Shown here: positions 17,474-26,100 of the stretch, piece after piece
Position numbering within the stretch: the first letter of the stretch is position 1
How the letters are laid out: each line of letters starts with the position of its first letter
Source: Nitrososphaerales archaeon
GTDB lineage: Archaea > Thermoproteota > Nitrososphaeria > Nitrososphaerales > Nitrososphaeraceae
Direction: 5' to 3'
Assembly (NCBI GenBank): GCA_029237525.1
Contig: JARBAU010000312.1
Coordinates: forward strand, 1-33,808
Length of the DNA: 33,808 nucleotides
Notes under the pieces: model-generated
Seen by the model: only the letters and a program-made list of their open reading frames with translations
What the model was told of the DNA's origin: nothing
Databases searched by the model: none
Program-made: the position numbers and the translations under genes

Positions 17474-18007
17474 AATGATAAATATTCTATCCTTTTCAAA
17501 CACGCTTGTTAAGATGACATGATTTAAATAGATTTCGCGTTATGGAAGACTATTTCTAATTGATAATCTTTCCTTCAGATATTTAAAAGTCTCAGATATT
17601 GGAAAAAAGATTTTTGAAATAGAACCTATCCCTAAAATAGATAGACAAATAGCTCGAGACCTTGTTCCTCATAATTGTGAATTGTGATCGGGCTATGTAT
17701 GTATGTATGTTCCAACTGTTAGAATAAGGACTGACAGGTTATGGGATGAAATTTGGATGATATTTCCAATCGAGAAACTAAAGAATACTATATAAGGTCA
17801 GGCAGTATCATTTAGGAATGTGTCACATATTCCACATAGAGGAGGATAACAAACAATAGCAGATGACACTAATCACAAATATCCTATAAGAAGATGGGTT
17901 ATAGAAAGAACTAACTCCTGACACAATAGGTTCAGATAACTTTTGGTCAGATTTGAAAAGAAGTTAGAAAACTATTTTTGCGTTGATATCTTTGGGCTGT
18001 CGTATTC
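17474..18007. other. Spacer, nothing recognised apart from a tetranucleotide repeat
   Basis: Roughly 530 bp between the secreted-protein gene and the SRPBCC fossil, holding the (TATG)4 repeat and no supported gene. Confidence 0.4.
17694..17709. repeat. (TATG)4 tetranucleotide repeat
   Basis: Four perfect units of TATG in the spacer about 220 bp upstream of the (TGTC)4 tract. Not inside a recognised gene; it could affect promoter spacing but may be incidental. Confidence 0.7.
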
Positions 18008-18445
18008 TTATTTACGGGAGGCGAAACGTAAAGATGTCGCTTTGGTGAGGCTTCTGTGGGTCATAGTAAGGACTATATCCGAATTGCCGTCCTGCTTGAG
18101 CTCCCACCGGATAACAGATGCAGGTTCTCCATGGGCGAACATTTGATTAGGCGAGATATGCCACTCGTACTCGAAAACGCGATAAAGATCCAAGACCGGA
18201 ATATCTCCAGTCACATGCGATCCTGATACAGTTTTGACAAGATCGATTGAACCACTTTTGTACCAGTTGAAGGTTCCTTTGTAATCGGGTACCATCTGAA
18301 TATCTCTTTTGAGTCTGTAATTGCCTTCCAGATTGTTTCTTTTGGATGAGAAAGTCGTCGTTCATATGTTGATGTTCCGTAATCGTCTTCAATGGTTATT
18401 GTTCCTTTAGATCCTATATTCGATATTTTTTGTCACGTTTCTCAT
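18008..18445 (-). pseudogene. SRPBCC/AHSA1-family protein, multiple frameshifts
   Basis: Minus-strand frames join into one START-like (SRPBCC, Aha1-C-terminal type) protein. They are MRNVTKNI, then GTITIEDDYGTSTYERRLSH and PKETIWKAITDSKEIFRW in a second frame, then VPDYKGTFNWYKSGSIDLVK, VFEYEWHISPN and SVIRWELKQDG through LTMTHRSLTKATSLRF in a third. The ERRL..P.E.IWKAITD and EYxW/VIRWEL/LTLTHR blocks are diagnostic. The family's C-terminal helix is missing after LRFASRK. At least two indels plus truncation make it non-functional. The best-preserved piece (95 codons) could still be translated but lacks the N-terminal strands. Confidence 0.75.
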
Positions 18446-18601
18446 TTGTAGTTAAGTGCCGTTGCACGTTTTCATTTTTTATTTCAACGGTTTTCATCTC
18501 TATATCAGTACTGTTATAGATACTTATTCTTAAGGAAGCGCAACTTTCATTATCGGACATCTTTATTACCCATAGTTGTAATAATGAATGTATGACTCTG
18601 G

Positions 18602-19543
18602 ATGGAAAAGAGAATGATACTTGATAAAAGCGATCTTATTATTCTTCCCACTTTAGCTAGGGATTGTAGAACTTCCTATAGCAACATTGGCTCACAGATT
18701 GGTTTAACACCAAAGAGTGTTAAGGCGAGAGTGAAGAAGATGGTACGTAGCAGAGTCATAGAAAAGTTTGTAGTTAGAGTTAACCCTGCAGCTTTTGGCT
18801 ATAGAACAGCTATTGTGTTGATAAGGACTGGAAACGCAATAACTAAAGATGACATCATCCAGCGTATTAATGAATTTGGAGATCTTGTATATCATGCACA
18901 TCATATGGGAAGGACTACTGTGGCTGCCATTATCATCAAAAAACCATTGGACGAAAAGATTATCCAATCTTTAAATGATCGTCTAAAGCCGGCAACAGTT
19001 GTAAACATTTCTGTTGCCAAACTAACTGTTGGATCTAATGACTTGAGCGAAACGGACTTGAGAATAATAAAATGTCTCCTGATATCAGGTGCTAGAATAG
19101 AAATATCAGATATTGCCAAAGAAGTTGGCATCTCTGAAAAGACCACAACAAGACGCATCAATAGGATGAAGGAGATGCGTTTATTGGATTTCTCTCTTCA
19201 GTGCAGTCCAGCTGATATGATAGGGTATGTTCAATTTGTTATTACAATAACCGTTGCAAAATCCCATTATCACTATGTACTTGAACGTATGTACTCAGAA
19301 TTTCAGGCAAATATCTTGTACAGTCCTAGTCTAATCGAACCGGAGAACCGGTCGACTTTTGTGCTCTTTGGCGAAAATGTGTTTGTGGTCGATCATGTTC
19401 TGGCTAGAGTGAACTCTTTTGCAGGTGTTGAAAACGCGGATGCATACATTCTTACCAAATTGCTATATTATGACGATTGGATAATGAAGGAAATTGATAA
19501 CAGATTATTATTATCGCGCCCAGTTTTGCATAGATCTAGGTAA
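18602..19543 (+). CDS. Lrp/AsnC-family regulator with two HTH domains
   Basis: A 313-aa transcription factor made of two Lrp/AsnC-like HTH modules, an arrangement frequent in ammonia-oxidising archaea. HTH1 (about 6-60) is DKSDLIILPTLARDCRTSYS with IGSQIGLTPKSVKARVKKMV. HTH2 (about 149-205) is LSETDLRIIKCLLISGARIE with IAKEVGISEKTTTRRINRMK. After each HTH comes an alpha/beta region with RVNPAAFGYRTAIVLI and SPADMIGYVQFVITITV. The classical RAM effector domain is not obvious. The ATG start gives a normal first helix. It is convergent with the SQR-like gene and preceded by the SRPBCC fossil; target genes cannot be inferred from context. Confidence 0.85.
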   Translation: MEKRMILDKSDLIILPTLARDCRTSYSNIGSQIGLTPKSVKARVKKMVRSRVIEKFVVRVNPAAFGYRTAIVLIRTGNAITKDDIIQRINEFGDLVYHAHHMGRTTVAAIIIKKPLDEKIIQSLNDRLKPATVVNISVAKLTVGSNDLSETDLRIIKCLLISGARIEISDIAKEVGISEKTTTRRINRMKEMRLLDFSLQCSPADMIGYVQFVITITVAKSHYHYVLERMYSEFQANILYSPSLIEPENRSTFVLFGENVFVVDHVLARVNSFAGVENADAYILTKLLYYDDWIMKEIDNRLLLSRPVLHRSR

Positions 19544-19843
19544 AACTAAACAGCAGTTTCTTCCCAAATGTTCAAATGCAGTATTGAAGATAATATGCTA
19601 CAAAAAATATTCAGAAAGCATCGTTCTGACTAGTACTATTAATTCTCTTATCCAAATTTTATTAGTTAAATTGTCATATTTTATGACATGTTCGCTAGAA
19701 TCAGCTGAAATGAGCGTTAATAGATTCTAGTGTTAGTTAGTAAGTATCAAGAAGACAACTGAAATATATGTTAAAAATACTTTAGCCTGAAATGAATATT
19801 CCACCAAAAATAGTCCAAGGCCCAGTCCTAGTAAAAATAACTA
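19544..19843. other. Convergent spacer, nothing recognised
   Basis: 300 bp between the convergent Lrp-like regulator and the flavoprotein; AT-rich, no supported feature. Confidence 0.4.
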
Positions 19844-21037
19844 CTATGGTGTTAACCATTCATTTACTCTACTTTTTTCAAAATCAAGTTTCTTTTGATA
19901 GAACTCTTCTGACGGCGCCACAAGCCTGGTAGTAGGACCTGCTTCATTATAAAAATCAGCGTCAATGTATCCTGCCTTCTTATCTCCAATTTCCATAAAA
20001 CAATGGCCTTTTCCATCAAACTGGATGTGCGCTTTATCATAGTTCAGATAACTATTTTTGATCTCGTTGATAATTTGAAAACTGACTGCCTTTGCTTCTC
20101 CCTCTGCGAAAATTCCAGCTTTGGGGATGGTTGTGTTTTTATCAAGTCTAATCTCTGTTACGTCTCCTATTGCAAAGACATTGTTGTGTTTTGTCCTAAG
20201 TGAGAATTTATCGACGTTGATCCAACGTTGTTCCGCCTCCAACAGATCAGAATTCTTTATTACCGGGGGAATTTGATGAGGCGGAATTACTACTAGCACG
20301 TCATAGTTTGTCTTGTTACCATTTTCGAATTCGATTGTTTTTTTATCTAATACTTTTTTAATTTTGTGTGAAGTATGGAACTTGATATGGTTGTCATTTA
20401 GTAAGTTGACCACATTTTGACTCATTTGTGGTCCAGCTACAGGCAATGCAATAGGGGTTGGTACATACATATCTAACTCTATGGAATCTCTAGTTCCATT
20501 CTTAACTAAGATATCATTTAATAATAATGACACTTCATAAGGTGCTGGCGGGCATTTATATGGCAGATCAGCTATACAGACTACTATACGGCCTCTTTTT
20601 ATAGAAAGTATTTTTTCCCGTAGACGTGTAGCTTGTTTGGAATCGTATGCATTAAAACAGCTTTCATCATTATTCTCAAAACCACTTATCCGCTCTGGTG
20701 CAAGTTCGGCACCTAAGGCAACAATCAAGTAATCACATTTTAGCTTATTGCTAGCCCTAGTAGTAACACTCTTTTCAGAGGCATCGATGCTTGTTATTTC
20801 ATCGTTCAAAAATATGATACCCTTTTTCTGTAGATTATCTAAATCAACCTGAGAATCCTCTAATTTTCTGTTTCCACTTAGTATCCATAGATTCACAAGC
20901 CCCATCATAAAATATCGGCTTTTATCAACTAAAGTTATTACACATTCTTCCTTTCGTAGGCCCTTTCGTATCAAGTTGGCCGACACTAACCCTCCGAAAC
21001 CTCCTCCTAAAATTAAGACCTGTTTTGCTGTAGCCAT
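19844..21037 (-). CDS. Sulfide:quinone oxidoreductase-like FAD/NAD(P) flavoprotein
   Basis: A 397-aa two-dinucleotide-binding flavoprotein of the SQR/FCSD family, which moves electrons from sulfide or a related donor to quinone at the membrane surface. The FAD motif is LILGGGFGGLVSA (8-20), the ATG-like segment is LIVALGAELAP, and the second FAD contact is NNVFAIGDVTEI (286-296). Three cysteines at C127, C162 (PYKCPPAPYE) and C346 (GKGHCFMEIG) fall where SQRs keep their three redox/sulfide-binding cysteines, supporting SQR over NDH-2. The C-terminus has aromatic residues but no strong membrane helix. The ATG starts about 25 nt after a TATA-like element, so the mRNA is probably leaderless. Substrate not proven. 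Confidence 0.85.
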   Translation of the reverse strand: MATAKQVLILGGGFGGLVSANLIRKGLRKEECVITLVDKSRYFMMGLVNLWILSGNRKLEDSQVDLDNLQKKGIIFLNDEITSIDASEKSVTTRASNKLKCDYLIVALGAELAPERISGFENNDESCFNAYDSKQATRLREKILSIKRGRIVVCIADLPYKCPPAPYEVSLLLNDILVKNGTRDSIELDMYVPTPIALPVAGPQMSQNVVNLLNDNHIKFHTSHKIKKVLDKKTIEFENGNKTNYDVLVVIPPHQIPPVIKNSDLLEAEQRWINVDKFSLRTKHNNVFAIGDVTEIRLDKNTTIPKAGIFAEGEAKAVSFQIINEIKNSYLNYDKAHIQFDGKGHCFMEIGDKKAGYIDADFYNEAGPTTRLVAPSEEFYQKKLDFEKSRVNEWLTP

Positions 21038-21058
21038 AAAGTAGAAAGGGAATGCTAG

Positions 21059-21066
21059 CTTTTAAG
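21059..21066 (-). promoter_or_regulatory. TATA-like element of the SQR-like gene
   Basis: CTTAAAAG on the minus strand, centred about 25 nt before the ATG. That is the archaeal TATA-to-start distance, so transcription would begin at or beside the start codon (leaderless mRNA). Confidence 0.45.
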
Positions 21067-21179
21067 CACTATTTAGATCTAACTGTGCTCCCACCATTAT
21101 GCATCCTTAGTTGATGCCTGGTACAACTTCATAAATGAATCAATCAACCAGCTCATTTTGGCAATCCCATTGATATTAG

Positions 21180-22589
21180 TCAAAACAGTTCCCCCTGATA
21201 CTCCAGATCACTAAAATCAAGGGTATTTTTATACCCGCTTTCTCTCAATTGCTCGATTGTTTTGGATGAAAAGTCAAATATTTTGTTTGAAATAGTGTGT
21301 TCATCATTTCTGCGATTTACCCGTATAATCTTGCCTATTTCATACTGTCCTATTAGCATATCTGAATATTTTCTGGTTCGGAGGGCCAGGCCATGATTTA
21401 TAGTATTTCTGTCCAATAGGGCATTTATGACATCGTCTTTTATTCCATGATCCTTTGCAATTTTGATCAAGTCTCTTGCTAAATCTACATAGTCAGAGAC
21501 TAATAATAGAGCCTGTTCCTCACGTTCCGTTCTGTCCGAAAAATTGATATCAGCATTTCTATTTACAATCCCGTCTCGGTCCCAGGGAATTACATCTTGT
21601 TTAACAGGATGAACATTGACTATACCAATATTCAATCTTGGAACAGTATTTTTGAAACCCTTTCTCTTGAGCCAATAATTCCGATGTAGCAAAACGACCT
21701 GCGTAAGCGGAGTGTTGCTCATTATTCCGCCGTCCCAAAAGTACCGAACATTTGTTTCATAATCGGATGTAGCGTTATTGTAAGTTTCAACTTCTAGTCT
21801 GCTATAGCCAAAGTTAAGCGGTACAGATGCACTAGCAATAACTTGGTCAGCAGTAATACCATCGTTGTACCTTATGATATGAGTGAACCCCACTTCCTTT
21901 CCATCTTTTATAATATATTTTCCATACTCGGACTTTCTTGAACCATCCTCTTTTTCGTAGCTATCAAAAACAACAGGTACACCTTCTGCTACATCAACAC
22001 TGACGAGTATGAGTCTCGGTTGTGTGAATGATGCTTTTTCGTCGAAAGTTGTTGCTATTGGAAATTTTGCAAATCTTTCTAGACTTCTCTTTAAAGGACC
22101 ATTATCAAAGCGATACCAAATATTTGAAGGATCGAAAAATCTAGTATCAAGCTGTGGAAGCAATGGGGAAAACACGGTAGGTACTCCTATTGCTGAAAAT
22201 TCTTTTGTTGTATAATATCGCCTTGCAGCCTCCCCACTAGCTATATTGCGATTAATTATAGTGTGTAGAAAATCCCACCAATTTGTAAAACCTGGGAGCT
22301 GATCCAAAGATGATTCCTTTGATAAATAATCCCAAAATTCTTTTAATCTTTCAGCAGAGCCATCCCATGTATTATGTTCTATGACATAACTTACTAGCAC
22401 CGCTGAATTTATTGCACCAATAGAAGTTCCGGCTATAATATCGAGAAGTGGTTTATCTTTAAATCCTTTTTCCTTATCCATATTGGAGACATATTCATAC
22501 AATGCTTGAAACACTCCTGCTTCGTATGCTCCGAGCGAGCCTCCACCTTGGAGGACTAATACCCTTTGGAAATCTGGTACTTGCACCAT
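21180..22589 (-). CDS. Patatin-like phospholipase (first copy)
   Basis: A 469-aa patatin-family lipid acyl hydrolase that would cleave acyl esters with a Ser-Asp dyad. The oxyanion loop is QGGGSLGAYEAG (14-25), the nucleophile elbow GTSIG (54-58, S56), and the catalytic Asp motif FWDGGIMSNTP (D286). All three are intact. The C-terminal 150 residues (after INVHPVKQD) form a helical, charged extension seen in the long bacterial/archaeal patatins. No signal peptide, so it acts in the cytoplasm or on the inner membrane face. Archaeal ether lipids lack acyl esters, so the target is unclear (acyl-CoA, esters, or incoming lipid). A paralogue is encoded at 24082-25401. Confidence 0.9.
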   Translation of the reverse strand: MVQVPDFQRVLVLQGGGSLGAYEAGVFQALYEYVSNMDKEKGFKDKPLLDIIAGTSIGAINSAVLVSYVIEHNTWDGSAERLKEFWDYLSKESSLDQLPGFTNWWDFLHTIINRNIASGEAARRYYTTKEFSAIGVPTVFSPLLPQLDTRFFDPSNIWYRFDNGPLKRSLERFAKFPIATTFDEKASFTQPRLILVSVDVAEGVPVVFDSYEKEDGSRKSEYGKYIIKDGKEVGFTHIIRYNDGITADQVIASASVPLNFGYSRLEVETYNNATSDYETNVRYFWDGGIMSNTPLTQVVLLHRNYWLKRKGFKNTVPRLNIGIVNVHPVKQDVIPWDRDGIVNRNADINFSDRTEREEQALLLVSDYVDLARDLIKIAKDHGIKDDVINALLDRNTINHGLALRTRKYSDMLIGQYEIGKIIRVNRRNDEHTISNKIFDFSSKTIEQLRESGYKNTLDFSDLEYQGELF

Positions 22590-22939
22590 GTATTATGTAA
22601 GTCGTAAGAGAAATAATTATGTTTGACTACTGGAAAATATTGTTAATTGCAGCTATAGTGATTCAAAAGCCCCAGTTCTGGGAGAGTTCGAGGTGTTTTT
22701 ACTCGTAGCTAGGAACACACGCTATTGGCTTGACAAATTTCAATTGTGATTAGAATATGCAACACAGGAGTCAGTCCAAATTGAGTTCACCCAGAACTTC
22801 GTAGATCAATTATAAACGTCTAGTTCTTTCAAATCTACCTACTGCATTCGTGCTTCTAGAATATATAATCAACTTAGATAGTTTTACGAATTCTGACGAT
22901 ATACACTTATATATTTTTGGCATTAAACACGTGTGAGGA
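22590..22939. other. Divergent promoter region between patatin and isochorismatase-like genes
   Basis: 350 bp with no coding signal; carries the TATA-like element of the plus-strand gene. No shared operator was recognised. Confidence 0.45.
22906..22918 (+). promoter_or_regulatory. TATA-like element of the isochorismatase-like gene
   Basis: CTTATATATTTTT about 30 nt upstream of the ATG at 22940, consistent with a TATA box and a very short leader. Confidence 0.5.
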
Positions 22940-23698
22940 ATGTTTAAGATTATCTTCCCATCTGGTCGTAAGATAGTACCTGCACTAATGGTTGTAGATA
23001 TGCAGAACGGGTTTGTTAGTAAAGAGGGCTCATATGATAAATTAGGAATGAACACTTCCAGTTACAGGGAGATAATCCCAAGACTCAAAGATTTAATCGA
23101 GTTTTGTAGGAGTAAGGATATTCCTATCTTTTATACAGAAGCGGTAAAGGAATCAAGCGGGATAGATGTTCTGACAAATATTCATAACTTTCTTCCTAAA
23201 ACAAGACAAGAACGCTTGAAGTTCCCGATATGTATCAGAGGAACGTGGGATGGAGTTACTATTGACGAATTAAAACCTCAAGAACACGATCCTGTAGTTA
23301 TAAAGAGGAGAGATTCTGCTTTTCAAGACACAGAACTACGAGTTTGGCTTCAGAGCCAAGGTATCAATTTGCTATTTTTCACGGGTATTGATACTTCAAT
23401 TTGCGTCGAGACTTCGTTAAGGGACGCGTTTAATTTGGGCTATGATGTTGGATTGATTTCCGATGCTACAGCATCAGGTTTTCAGAAACATTATGAAACC
23501 ACATTAGAAAGGGTAAGAGATTACTATGGATTAGTTATGAATATAGAAAGATTCAAAAAGGCAATTAATAATCTTGAAAAAATAAGAAAAGGCGAGATAG
23601 ATTTGCATGATGTACCAGAAGAGACCCTCAATGCATTTTTAAACGAATTTAACCTATTGGATCCAAGAACATTTGTTCTCACAAAGATAGGCGCCTAG
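22940..23698 (+). CDS. Isochorismatase-family cysteine hydrolase
   Basis: A 252-aa alpha/beta hydrolase of the isochorismatase/nicotinamidase superfamily, enzymes that hydrolyse amides or vinyl ethers through a Cys-Lys-Asp triad. The triad is present: D20 in ALMVVDMQNGF, K122 in VVIKRRDSAF, and C155 in TGIDTSICVETSLRDAF. GTWDG (101-105) and SDATASGF (about 174-181) are also typical, including the cis-peptide-adjacent region. A C-terminal 50-residue helical extension (NNLEKIRKGEIDLHDVPEE) goes beyond the core fold. Metal-binding His residues of nicotinamidase are not obvious, so a general amidohydrolase is the safer name. It is flanked by the two patatin genes. Confidence 0.88.
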   Translation: MFKIIFPSGRKIVPALMVVDMQNGFVSKEGSYDKLGMNTSSYREIIPRLKDLIEFCRSKDIPIFYTEAVKESSGIDVLTNIHNFLPKTRQERLKFPICIRGTWDGVTIDELKPQEHDPVVIKRRDSAFQDTELRVWLQSQGINLLFFTGIDTSICVETSLRDAFNLGYDVGLISDATASGFQKHYETTLERVRDYYGLVMNIERFKKAINNLEKIRKGEIDLHDVPEETLNAFLNEFNLLDPRTFVLTKIGA

Positions 23699-24081
23699 TT
23701 CTTTGCTTTTTTTGACGCAGTGCTGAGAAGAGACATGATGCAATAAATCAAAATATATTTTCATAAAATCCAATTTATGAAAAACATTTTAGTCTTTTTG
23801 GCTAGGATATGATTTGATTTGATATTACAATTCCATGCAGCATAACAGAGTCATTAGAGTTACCATATATAGAATACTACAAGTTCAGAGTAACCTATTA
23901 ATTTAAATGAAGATAGAATTGTAAGACATAGTTTTCTCATCTTTTCTAATCTTCTTGTCACTATTTTATTCGTTAGTGGAGATTCTTTATCAATATCCTC
24001 GCATCGGATACCTTTGTGAGTATTTAACTTATATCTAATTATTGCAGTAACGGTTCATGGATGTTGAGGTAGAGAGCACCA
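23699..24081. other. Convergent spacer, nothing recognised
   Basis: 383 bp of AT-rich DNA between the convergent isochorismatase-like gene and second patatin gene; no remnant or RNA recognised. Confidence 0.4.
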
Positions 24082-25401
24082 TCATCGTTTCAACAGTTCA
24101 TTTGTTTTAACTTCTCCTTCTTTAATTGAACTTTCGATAGTCTCGGGCGAAAAATCTGCATTTTCATACATATGAGGATGTAGTTCGTCACGTGTTATGT
24201 AGATGATATCTTTTATTTCAGCTCCGTGTTCTTGCTTGTATTTTTTATATTTGCGGCGAATTTTCTTCAGTTGTTGTGGATTAACATCTATTTTTTCTAT
24301 ATTTTTTTCTAATAATTGATAGAGCTCTTCTATATATTCCAGATACCGAGTTATTACTTTAGACATAGTTACATTATTCTCAGTCTTATCAGAAAATATT
24401 ATGTCTCTAGCTCTATGATAGACTTCTGGCAAATTCCTTGGTAATGCATTGACCCTTTTGGGATAATTTTCTACGATACCTATTCGTTTGTCATTCACTG
24501 GTGATGCATCGATAACCTCTCGTAAAGGTGTGTTACTCAGTAAACCGCCATCCCATGCAAAGACTCCGTCTTCTACCTCTACCCATGGAAAATTATACAA
24601 TGGATAAGCAGACGTTGCAAGGATATGTTTCGATGTTATTTGTTGCTTAAAGCTGTCAAACGTGAGCGGTTCCGCGGTTAAAACATTTACTGCAGTCAAG
24701 ATCAAACGTGTGTTAGGGTTTCCATTGGGTTTCAATTTATCATAATCAATGTACCTTTCTAAGGTTTTTACTAATGGTGAAAAATCGTACATATAGGTCC
24801 ATTTTTGTGGCGCAAAATAATCTGGATCTGTTAGAATAGATTCCTCTCTCCATCGAGGTTTGAACATTTTATTATTTCCAAAAATAGCAGAGCTGTAGAA
24901 TGATTTTAGCTGAGCCATCTTTATGGTATGCTCCTTTGTACTCAGTGTCTTGTGAGAATTATTTCTGTGCTGATCAGACGAGTATGGTGGGAGATTATAA
25001 AAATAATAACCTGATGAGACAAGCATATCTTCTACAAATTTGGGCAGGGATCTAGAAGAGGTTGGAAGAGCAACTTTATCTAAATCCACAAAACTTTGGG
25101 ATAATTCCAACCAGAACTGCTCTAACATTTGTTCTGGATGTTTTTCATCCTTACTGCCAGCTATAATTGCAGCATTTATCCCCCCGATAGATGTTCCTGC
25201 AACAATATCAAGTTTTATGTTGTTATTCGCAAGTGCTTTGAACACTCCGCAGCCAAATGCTCCCAGGGAGCCACCACCTTGAAGTATTAGGACATTTTCG
25301 AGTTTGTTGTTGTATGCGGATGATGATGACGACACAGTGCTTCTATTGCTTTTACTATTGTCTTTGTTTGATGCAGTATTAGTGTGACCTTTAGTCATCA
25401 T
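24082..25401 (-). CDS. Patatin-like phospholipase (second copy)
   Basis: A 439-aa patatin-family acyl hydrolase. After a low-complexity Ser/Asn-rich leader of about 33 residues, the oxyanion loop QGGGSLGAFGCG (41-52), nucleophile GTSIGG (69-74, S71) and catalytic Asp motif AWDGGLLSNTP (D284) are intact. Like the first copy it continues into a charged helical C-terminus, but the middle region differs strongly (SSGYYFYNLPPYSSDQ; FAPQKWTYMYDFSPLV), so the two are old paralogues, not a recent duplication. The region SKHILATSAYPLYNFPWVEV matches VIASASVPLNFGYSRLEV of copy one. No signal peptide. The ATG at 25401 follows another possible Met at codon 2. Confidence 0.9.
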   Translation of the reverse strand: MMTKGHTNTASNKDNSKSNRSTVSSSSSAYNNKLENVLILQGGGSLGAFGCGVFKALANNNIKLDIVAGTSIGGINAAIIAGSKDEKHPEQMLEQFWLELSQSFVDLDKVALPTSSRSLPKFVEDMLVSSGYYFYNLPPYSSDQHRNNSHKTLSTKEHTIKMAQLKSFYSSAIFGNNKMFKPRWREESILTDPDYFAPQKWTYMYDFSPLVKTLERYIDYDKLKPNGNPNTRLILTAVNVLTAEPLTFDSFKQQITSKHILATSAYPLYNFPWVEVEDGVFAWDGGLLSNTPLREVIDASPVNDKRIGIVENYPKRVNALPRNLPEVYHRARDIIFSDKTENNVTMSKVITRYLEYIEELYQLLEKNIEKIDVNPQQLKKIRRKYKKYKQEHGAEIKDIIYITRDELHPHMYENADFSPETIESSIKEGEVKTNELLKR

Positions 25402-25523
25402 TTTTCATTAGTTGTTATCATTTTTTAATTCTATCGCCTCTGATTTTTTCTTTCCTTTTTGTCTTTATCTATTAATCTATCGGACATTTTCATTTACTCA
25501 CATCTTCTAGATGCAATTATTCC

Positions 25524-25763
25524 TCACGATACCCCAATATCATAAGGAAATGTTACTCTTTCCGTTGTCTTGTTAGTATTTGCAAGAATTCTTTCCAATA
25601 ATATGGTCTTATCTACTAGTCCTATTCCTATTGAGTAATGGCTTACGGCTGCACAATATAAAGACTGGAACTCATTAAAATTTGATGGCGAGCTGGATTT
25701 ATCACTAATATTGTTTGTACGAAAATAACTATGATATGTGCCCAGGCGTTTTGTCTTGGTCAA
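25524..25763 (-). CDS. Possible hypothetical small protein
   Basis: A TTG-initiated 79-codon frame upstream of the second patatin on the same strand, with SNFNEFQSLYCAAVSHYSIG and IGLVDKTILLERILANTNKT as its most protein-like parts. No ribosome binding site, no recognised family. It may be a genuine thaumarchaeal small protein or a remnant. Confidence 0.3.
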   Translation of the reverse strand: MTKTKRLGTYHSYFRTNNISDKSSSPSNFNEFQSLYCAAVSHYSIGIGLVDKTILLERILANTNKTTERVTFPYDIGVS

Positions 25764-25959
25764 TCATTAATATTGTACTCATATTCTGTAATGAAGTTAT
25801 CTTTTTAGCAGCATAGTTCATTCTATTCTTAAATATACAACCTATCATACTTTTTCAATTTACTATAATATTTTCATTTATCATTGGCATATCATTCAGA
25901 GTGCATCATAAAAATAAAACAAAAAGTTGCAAAGTGCCATATCGCAGAAGATTTTAGAG

Positions 25960-26100
25960 TACGTGAAAGATACTTCTTGGAACTTGGTATAGGAACAGGG
26001 CCGTCAGGCAGAACCATTGCTCAGCGACTGGCTGAAAACTCATTTATGGTACCCATTGAAAAATGATTTAGTAGGAGGGAACTGTGCTCATTCTTGCTAT
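25960..26100 (+). pseudogene. Dihydrolipoamide dehydrogenase-like flavoprotein, N-terminal fragment
   Basis: The plus strand encodes LELGIGTGPSGRTIAQRLAE then NSFMVPIEK, the N-terminal FAD-binding GxGxxG of class I pyridine nucleotide-disulfide oxidoreductases. In the next frame it goes on with NDLVGGNCAHSCYYSW, where intact relatives have (D)LVGGNCA...CIPSK with the redox Cys pair. A frameshift separates the two and the sequence stops at about 26100, exactly where the convergent cNMP-TrxR fusion gene ends. The remaining 400 residues are not found on the far side of that gene. Hence truncation, possibly at the junction of an insertion. Confidence 0.6.

Noticed and set aside
17943-18146. 67-codon plus-strand ORF
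   Set aside because: Antisense shadow of the SRPBCC remnant.
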